This document shows, piece by piece, positions 59,801 through 64,000 of a stretch of 64,000 nucleotides of DNA. Location: assembly GCA_019055375.1 (NCBI GenBank), contig JAHQIW010002164.1, positions 124,001 to 188,000 of the forward strand, read 5' to 3'. Source of the DNA: Parelaphostrongylus tenuis (taxonomy: Eukaryota > Nematoda > Chromadorea > Rhabditida > Metastrongylidae). The translations under genes were made by a program, and so were the position numbers. The notes below the pieces were generated by a model, which ran no database searches, had not been told where the DNA came from, and worked only from the letters and a program-made list of their open reading frames with translations. The stretch's first letter is position 1, and every line of letters begins with the position of its first letter.

Positions 59801-62513
59801 CAACTTCTTGTTCTTGTTCATTGCCTCATATGAAGAATAATCAAGGAAATCAAGTACCTTATCACTTTGTTCTTCTGGTATCAAAAATTACGATAAAAAT
59901 CTTCCGATTTTGAAAATTTTCCATTTCATGAAATACCTCAAATTTATGATAATGATTGAAAATGAGAAATCGTTCACTTGTCTGCCAAAAATGATGCTGC
60001 ATAGTGCATGCAATGCCACATCATCATAAATCTCAATAATTTCTCGATTATCAGTAAACTCTCATAGTTGGAGACTTTTTGAATACAAAAAGATTAAGTT
60101 CTATCGATTCTTGGGTACTAACTTTTTTATCCGCGTTGATTCTGTATTGCGAGCGCATTTCATCGAGGTGATTTTGACACTGAATATTTGTACCGTTTAC
60201 TCCCTCTACATATTCCTTTCACTTGAAGCCCACAAGAAAATTTCATGCGGCCGACCACATCGCCAGCTGCCCTAATAACTCCAATGTGATCACATCCAGG
60301 GGGATAGACGTCCCAACAATAAAACGAAGACCTCCGTATTCCCCAACTGCTGTCGATGCGCATCGTTTTCACCAGTGGGAGTATTCCCTCCACCGCATAA
60401 TTCGATTCGGTTCTTCCGCGTACACGTTTAAACAAAAGCTCGAAGCTTCTACATCATGCTCAGTCAATCATAGAATTAATCACACATTGGTCCTGTTAAT
60501 TTCTATGGCTATAGTTCCCGAGTGCAAAGAGGAGTTGGGTACTTTTGCTTGTACAGTAAATGTGGGCCTGAAGCCAATTGTGTCTGAATGAAGAGCAGAC
60601 GGATATCTATAGCGATCGAAGGAATGATGAGATCGAAAAAAGTGGTCATACTCTACAAGTTATCAGACAAAAATGGTGGAACTACTTTCTTTCAGTTAGC
60701 TGAACGTAAAATGAATGCCTTCTCACAAAGCGACCTTAGTATGAAAATTTAAATCTTTCAAGCTATCGAATGATTATAAAAACGTAGATGAAAAAGGAAG
60801 GAACGAATGTTAGATAACACTTGGAAATATATTCCCTTTCACGACAATATCGTTTTCTCTTTGAAATATAGAATATTTCTTCATACATAGGACAATCTTC
60901 ACTATAAAACTCTTAATAAAAAGCTCCTCTGTAATATCTTATTAGAATAGAAGTTTCTCAGGATCGAAATGCACGATATAGTCCCAAAAAATCGCTGTAA
61001 AGTTGAAACAGCTTTCTCCGAAAACAAAACGTAAATCTTTTTTTAGTTATCATTTCGACTGTCACAAACCAAGCTTATTGCCAAAAATTCCACTTCTCAA
61101 ACTAGCGAATGATTACTAATAACTCGGTGAAAATGCTCTTATTAGAGAAGAAGAAGAAAACACCAGCCCTTTTCACATAATGCGACCGCTTCTTTGCAAT
61201 TCTTGATGAAAATTGTAGACTTTCAAGACAACAGTGTTCTTTTTTCATAAAATACGTTTATAGAAGCCCATTTAATGACAGTCCAATTCCTCATAGCGAG
61301 AAAGTTTTTTTTAACACAAAATTCTAGTATGTAATACGAAAAATCCGTTATGGAACGGGATCAATACACTTTAAAAGCAGAATCTTGTCTATTTTTGATT
61401 AGCAGAATATATTATGGAGGTTTCGCAAAAATCTAAGCTAAGTGTGAGGATCGACAATTCTCAAGCAATTAAATGAGTACGAAAACATGGATCAAGAAGG
61501 AAGAAGCAAACGCTCTTTAACGACTCGAAGTAAGTTTTCTTTCAAAGGGATGTGGTGCTCTTGCTCGAACATAGATTGATTTCCGGCAGATGGACGTTTT
61601 CTTTACCGGAAAACCCTTTTTGGAAGTTTCCTTTGTGACATTCCATCCTTTAATACTAATAATGTCTTCTTAGAACCTCAAATAAACAAATAAATTTATA
61701 TTTCCATAGAAGCGTGTTGATACGTACTCGTCGCCGTCTCGCCGCGGTCGACGCTAGCGCGGCGCACGCTAGGTACCGAAAACGATACATATGGTCGTTA
61801 AGTGGTTAAGCAATGAAAGTGTCAGTCAAAAAAGAAAAGGTTGATCAGAAATGAGAGCTGATAGAAAGTACTTACGCAAATGGAAGGCTCTGTACACCAA
61901 ACTCAGTGGCACATCGTGGTGTTAGATATGAACTATCCTTCCATAAGTTGACGTATTCATTATAGAAATGTATGTCCCCAAAGAGCTGATCACCAGGATT
62001 CGAAGAGACACCTCCTTCTCTGTAAATTTTCATTGCTGTTCGTAAGATTCTGTTCATCAGATTGTATAAATTTGGCTTGGAAAGTTTATGAGGTAGAAAA
62101 GTTTGACTCTTCTGTTCGCACTCCGTTGCTGGGACTCGACATCAAAAATGGACGTGATGGATCGGCTGCTCCAACAAGAGGTTTGATGATCTCACTGTAA
62201 AGATACACGTAGTCCTTCACTTGAGCACTCTCTGTAACAAGTACGATACTAGTAAGTAGCAGAAAAGATCAATAAAAACGAAAATAGTACACAGTTAGAG
62301 CAAATGTTTCACTAGAAGCTTCAAAATCGACTTTTGAAAACTACACAAAACATATGAGCTTAATGCTAAAATTCAGGAAAATATTGGAAAAAGACGTGGA
62401 GGTTTCATACCGTTATAGTTCTTAACTTTCCACCAGTGTGACCGTATAGCAACCTCGTTCTCGTTGTTTCCAGCCCAAAGCAACACAGAAGAATGGCGCT
62501 TAATTCGCCATAT
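53634..62513 (-). CDS. Lysosomal beta-mannosidase (GH2), 3' half, 9 exons
   Basis: Nine minus-strand exons with perfect phase agreement: 62411-62513, 62108-62231, 61876-62019, 58972-59095, 57579-57721, 57336-57507, 54482-54660, 54189-54306 and 53634-53897, about 456 residues. Beta-mannosidase removes non-reducing beta-mannose from glycoprotein breakdown products in the lysosome. The GH2 acid/base glutamate sits in WAGNNENE (exon at 62411) and the nucleophile in CATEFGVQS (exon at 61876). Other landmarks are SRPFLMSSPSNG, FGDIHFYNE, ALYWQLNDVWAAPTWSS and FSDNGFTM near the C terminus. The N-terminal half, with signal peptide and jelly-roll, lies beyond the right edge; the first intron is at least 1.5 kb and carries a hammerhead. 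Against the human enzyme about ten residues are missing at the 57336/54660 junction, so a micro-exon may be hidden there. Confidence 0.93.
54189..54306 (-). CDS. Beta-mannosidase exon (short C-terminal)
   Basis: A 118-nt exon, TTCATAG acceptor, GTAGGT donor, phase 2 in and 0 out, encoding TLDWGTGEADFLIRARLLS and HGELIAPESVLLPDKFYD. Phase agreement with both neighbours supports it. Confidence 0.82.
54482..54660 (-). CDS. Beta-mannosidase exon (ASGVNDIG)
   Basis: A 179-nt exon, ATTTTCAG acceptor, GTGAGT donor, phase 0 in and 2 out, encoding YASGVNDIGISIVNDFPK and the start of the C-terminal beta domains. It aligns with IYGVSDL of the human enzyme. Confidence 0.86.
56810..57220 (-). repeat. Degenerate coding repeat with GCEETN (mannosidase intron)
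   Basis: A 136-codon open stretch with QRELTQLALGDIYIKYRNPP and SDGCEETNRVIVLESS, matching 35014-35241 at spaced positions. It lies between mannosidase exons on the same strand but out of any splice-compatible pattern. Confidence 0.42.
57336..57507 (-). CDS. Beta-mannosidase exon (ALYWQLNDVW)
   Basis: A 172-nt exon, ATATTCAG acceptor, strong GTGAGT donor, phase 2 in and 0 out, encoding the highly conserved NTMCALYWQLNDVWAAPTW block and FMAPVIVAI. It follows a 71-bp intron. Confidence 0.93.
57579..57721 (-). CDS. Beta-mannosidase exon (CPQSF / YFSQAHQA)
   Basis: A 143-nt exon, CATTTCAG acceptor, GTATTG donor, phase 0 in and 2 out. It encodes IPFQCPQSFAHLHRCEYI and FAYFSQAHQAITYKVQTEHY. Confidence 0.86.
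58213..58750. mobile_element. MITE-like element, degraded copy (mannosidase intron)
   Basis: Left end TCGCTGGATAAGAATTTTTC then AATTATTCGGAAACTTAAAT; right end GAAATTCTCTTCTAGCGAAA. Same family as 10582-11222. Confidence 0.58.
58972..59095 (-). CDS. Beta-mannosidase exon (HRQHHPGG)
   Basis: A 124-nt exon, CTTTTCAG acceptor, GTGCGA donor, phase 2 in and 0 out. It encodes STMLSYINVSEWFYSSQQ and HIHRQHHPGGLLTN, matching the conserved HRQHHEGG block of the family. The coding frame is not the longest open frame here. Confidence 0.86.
59100..61870. other. Mannosidase intron, no nested gene recognised
   Basis: AT-rich. 60223-60591 has open frames on both strands of moderate complexity but no recognisable family. 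60700-61150 resembles the MITE-type interior (CAAGCTATCGAATGATTA). Confidence 0.4.
61876..62019 (-). CDS. Beta-mannosidase exon with nucleophile Glu
   Basis: A 144-nt exon, TTTACAG acceptor, strong GTAAGT donor, phase 2 in and 2 out. It encodes GDQLFGDIHFYNEY and PRCATEFGVQSLPF; the Glu of ATEFG is the expected catalytic nucleophile. Confidence 0.92.
62108..62231 (-). CDS. Beta-mannosidase exon (SRPF/SSPSNG)
   Basis: A 124-nt exon, GTTACAG acceptor, phase 1 in and 2 out, encoding VKDYVYLYSEIIKPLVG and DPSRPFLMSSPSNG. The donor GTCAAA is weak but is the only one that keeps phase with the next exon. Confidence 0.88.
62411..62513 (-). CDS. Beta-mannosidase exon with acid/base Glu
   Basis: A 103-nt exon, ACTTCCAG acceptor, GTATGA donor, phase 0 in and 1 out. 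It encodes IKRHSSVLLWAGNNENEVAI; the second Glu of NNENE is the expected GH2 acid/base. Confidence 0.92.
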
Positions 62514-62707
62514 CTGGAAGTATAATTAAAATTCTACCTTTATGGATATGCATGGAATCAAAATGTCGGTTAATCAAACGCAATCAAATGAGTGGTAGAT
62601 TGAAAAATATTTCATCCAGGCGTCGAGTGCTTTTTAAAACCTCACAGTAAATATTCAAAATAATTTGAAAAAATAATGTTCAAAGCCTAAGCGAGCTTGG
62701 TACGCCA

Positions 62708-62756
62708 GGGCCATACACACGCGTTTCGGAGGTCTCGCCCTCCTCATCAGTGACCC
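62708..62756 (-). ncRNA. Hammerhead ribozyme in a beta-mannosidase intron (sense)
   Basis: A complete minimal hammerhead. Core CUGAUGA is followed by helix II GGAGGGCGAGACCUCC (5 bp, 6-nt loop), then GAAA, then a 4-bp helix III (ACGC/GUGU), with cleavage expected after GUA. Helix I pairs GGGUCA with UGGCCC over 6 bp including one G-U. All conserved core bases are present. It lies on the same strand as the mannosidase transcript, 195 nt upstream of the exon at 62513, so it would be transcribed in the pre-mRNA. It may belong to a repeat, since flanking sequence shows no coding features. Confidence 0.85.
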
Positions 62757-63240
62757 ACGCTCCACATTAAGCTCTGCATTGTGGCCAGGAGGAAGGTGTA
62801 TGTAATGACGGCACAGTGTACAATGACAACGTGCCATCAGCACTTCTCAATCGATGGATCTCAACTGGTAGAACAAAATTGATCCATGGCATCGACTGTT
62901 TTCTTTTTTTTGAAAATTTTGATCTTTTGACATATTTTTATTTTTGGTTCTTAGTCTTTCACTATAGAATATTCCCAGAAATATCAATAATGATAGTGTG
63001 ATTTACTTCACAGTCAAAAAGGAACTTCAAAATAAACAGGACGAGGAATCATATATTGTGGAATAGGAAACTATGTAGTAAGTGCCTGCCCCAAAATCAA
63101 CCGTCACCGTTCAAATTAGCTCGTTCTTTACGTAAGTACTTTTTTCATTATCTCCAACCCGTTTCAGCCGTTTAGGAAAAGATGTCGCTGCTTTTGTTCA
63201 ACAATTCAGTACTCTACCAGTGTATTTTTGAGCGTTTTAT

Positions 63241-63400
63241 GAGGTCTTTTACCTGCACTTGTGCAGTGTAATGCACGTGGTTTCGACCTTGCAGCCTTGT
63301 CAGACGAAAGGCATCGTGCAACTGACGAAGCTGCAAGGCACTACACGTGTATTGCACTGTTTAAGTGCCAATAAAAGACCTCATAAACGACTCAAAAACA
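63241..63400. mobile_element. Small hammerhead inverted repeat (second family)
   Basis: Two facing hammerhead-like units, left on the minus strand (63271-63311) and right on the plus strand (63314-63357), flanked by GAGGTCTTTT and its complement AAAAGACCTC. The right unit has CUGACGA and a perfect 6-bp helix I (GUGCAA/UUGCAC) but has lost GAAA; the left keeps GAAA but has CUGACAA. Confidence 0.62.
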
Positions 63401-63572
63401 CATTTTCAGACTACATTGCTTTGATCGAGCTGTTAGAAGACAGTCGAGTATAAAAGTACTTCAGTAATCTTTATTTCGAGTGTTTTATTATGACCACGCT
63501 CAAATTTGATTAGATCTCTACACTATTATCTGAGCCAGCATGTCATGTGGTCTGGTAATGGGCTCTTGTACA

Positions 63573-63615
63573 GCCTGATACACGTGTTTCGACCTTACAG
63601 TCTCGTCAGCCGGGC
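63573..63615 (-). ncRNA. Hammerhead ribozyme, left end of copy 1
   Basis: Core intact: CUGACGA, helix II GAC-loop-GUC, GAAA, then the palindrome CACGUG and expected cleavage after GUA. Helix I pairs GCCCGG with UCAGGC with one mismatch. Confidence 0.78.
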
Positions 63616-63825
63616 AGAACCCGTCGTCTTTCAATATTTTTTAGCCAATTCTCTGTGGGTGCACCAGTCCCCACACTGAAGGGTATCAAAGACGAACGCT
63701 CTACACTGCATGCCAATCGAGAATATCACCGAACTTACAGTGTTACACACTCAATTGCTCTTTGACTGGTGCTTTTGTCATATTAATGACTAATTGTTTG
63801 AAAAAGATTGAAAGACGACGGTTCT

Positions 63826-63868
63826 GCCCGGCTGACGAGACTGTAAGGTGGAAACACATGCATCGGGT
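63826..63868 (+). ncRNA. Hammerhead ribozyme, right end of copy 1 (damaged)
   Basis: CUGACGA and GAAA are kept, but helix II has one lost pair and the cleavage triplet GUA reads GCA, which should abolish cleavage. Confidence 0.62.
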
Positions 63869-64000
63869 GCACAAGAGTCCATTACCAGACCACATGACAT
63901 GTTGACTTAAATAATAATAAAGGGAGCTACTTCAGTAATCATTTAATCTCATAAAGCACGGAAACTTCAGTGATTTACTCTATTTCTTTAACGGTTCATT

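Larger units (their letters stand above)
63525..63912. mobile_element. Inverted-repeat element with hammerheads in both ends (copy 1)
   Basis: About 388 bp with terminal inverted repeats of about 95 bp. Both ends read from outside TTATNTNAG, then ACATGTCATGTGGTCTGGTA, then a hammerhead. The interior has no ORF. Each ribozyme points outward, so transcripts from either strand end in one. Copies also lie at 43280-43642 and, truncated, at 20185-20280. Confidence 0.75.

Noticed and set aside
1..64000. CRISPR arrays, operons, bacterial promoters, rRNA genes
   Set aside because: None seen; the repeats are dispersed mobile elements and the genes are spliced.

Overview
The window looks like a repeat-rich, AT-leaning nematode chromosome, probably a strongylid (hookworm-like) worm. 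This rests on compact exons with TTTCAG or TTTTAG acceptors, introns from about 70 bp to over 4 kb packed with transposons, nematode-style RTE, mariner and Penelope-like elements, and animal muscle and lysosomal genes. There are no bacterial-style operons or long ORFs. The species is an inference; the eukaryotic, animal origin is secure because three multi-exon genes could be traced exon by exon with matching splice phases.

Layout. (1) 2.8-8.7 kb, minus strand: eight phase-consistent exons of a CAP-Gly domain protein followed by an acidic, serine-rich tail; both ends of the gene are unresolved. (2) 8.7-42.1 kb: about 33 kb without a convincing gene, filled with tRNA-derived SINEs, RTE LINE fragments, three mariner remnants, Penelope-like (PLE) 3' ends, inverted-repeat elements and TA-rich microsatellites. 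(3) 42.2-53.55 kb, plus strand: a complete seven-exon beta-sarcoglycan gene (314 residues, all introns phase 0). (4) 53.63-62.5 kb, minus strand: the nine 3' exons of a lysosomal beta-mannosidase (GH2) with both catalytic glutamates; the 5' half lies beyond the right edge. The sarcoglycan and mannosidase genes converge, with 83 bp between stop codons and poly(A) signals of both strands inside one 15-bp stretch.

The most interesting layer is RNA. Several unrelated repeat families and one intron carry hammerhead self-cleaving ribozyme motifs. The best is a textbook minimal hammerhead on the sense strand of a beta-mannosidase intron (62708-62756). Two families of short elements carry hammerheads inside their terminal inverted repeats, so that a transcript from either strand would end in a ribozyme. 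Penelope-like elements carry a third, hammerhead-like module at the end of the 3' region. In the inverted-repeat family with GAC/GUC helix II, helix III is a short palindrome, which would favour cleavage in dimers.

The protein-coding genes do not form a pathway: a microtubule-binding protein, a muscle membrane complex subunit and a lysosomal glycosidase happen to be neighbours.
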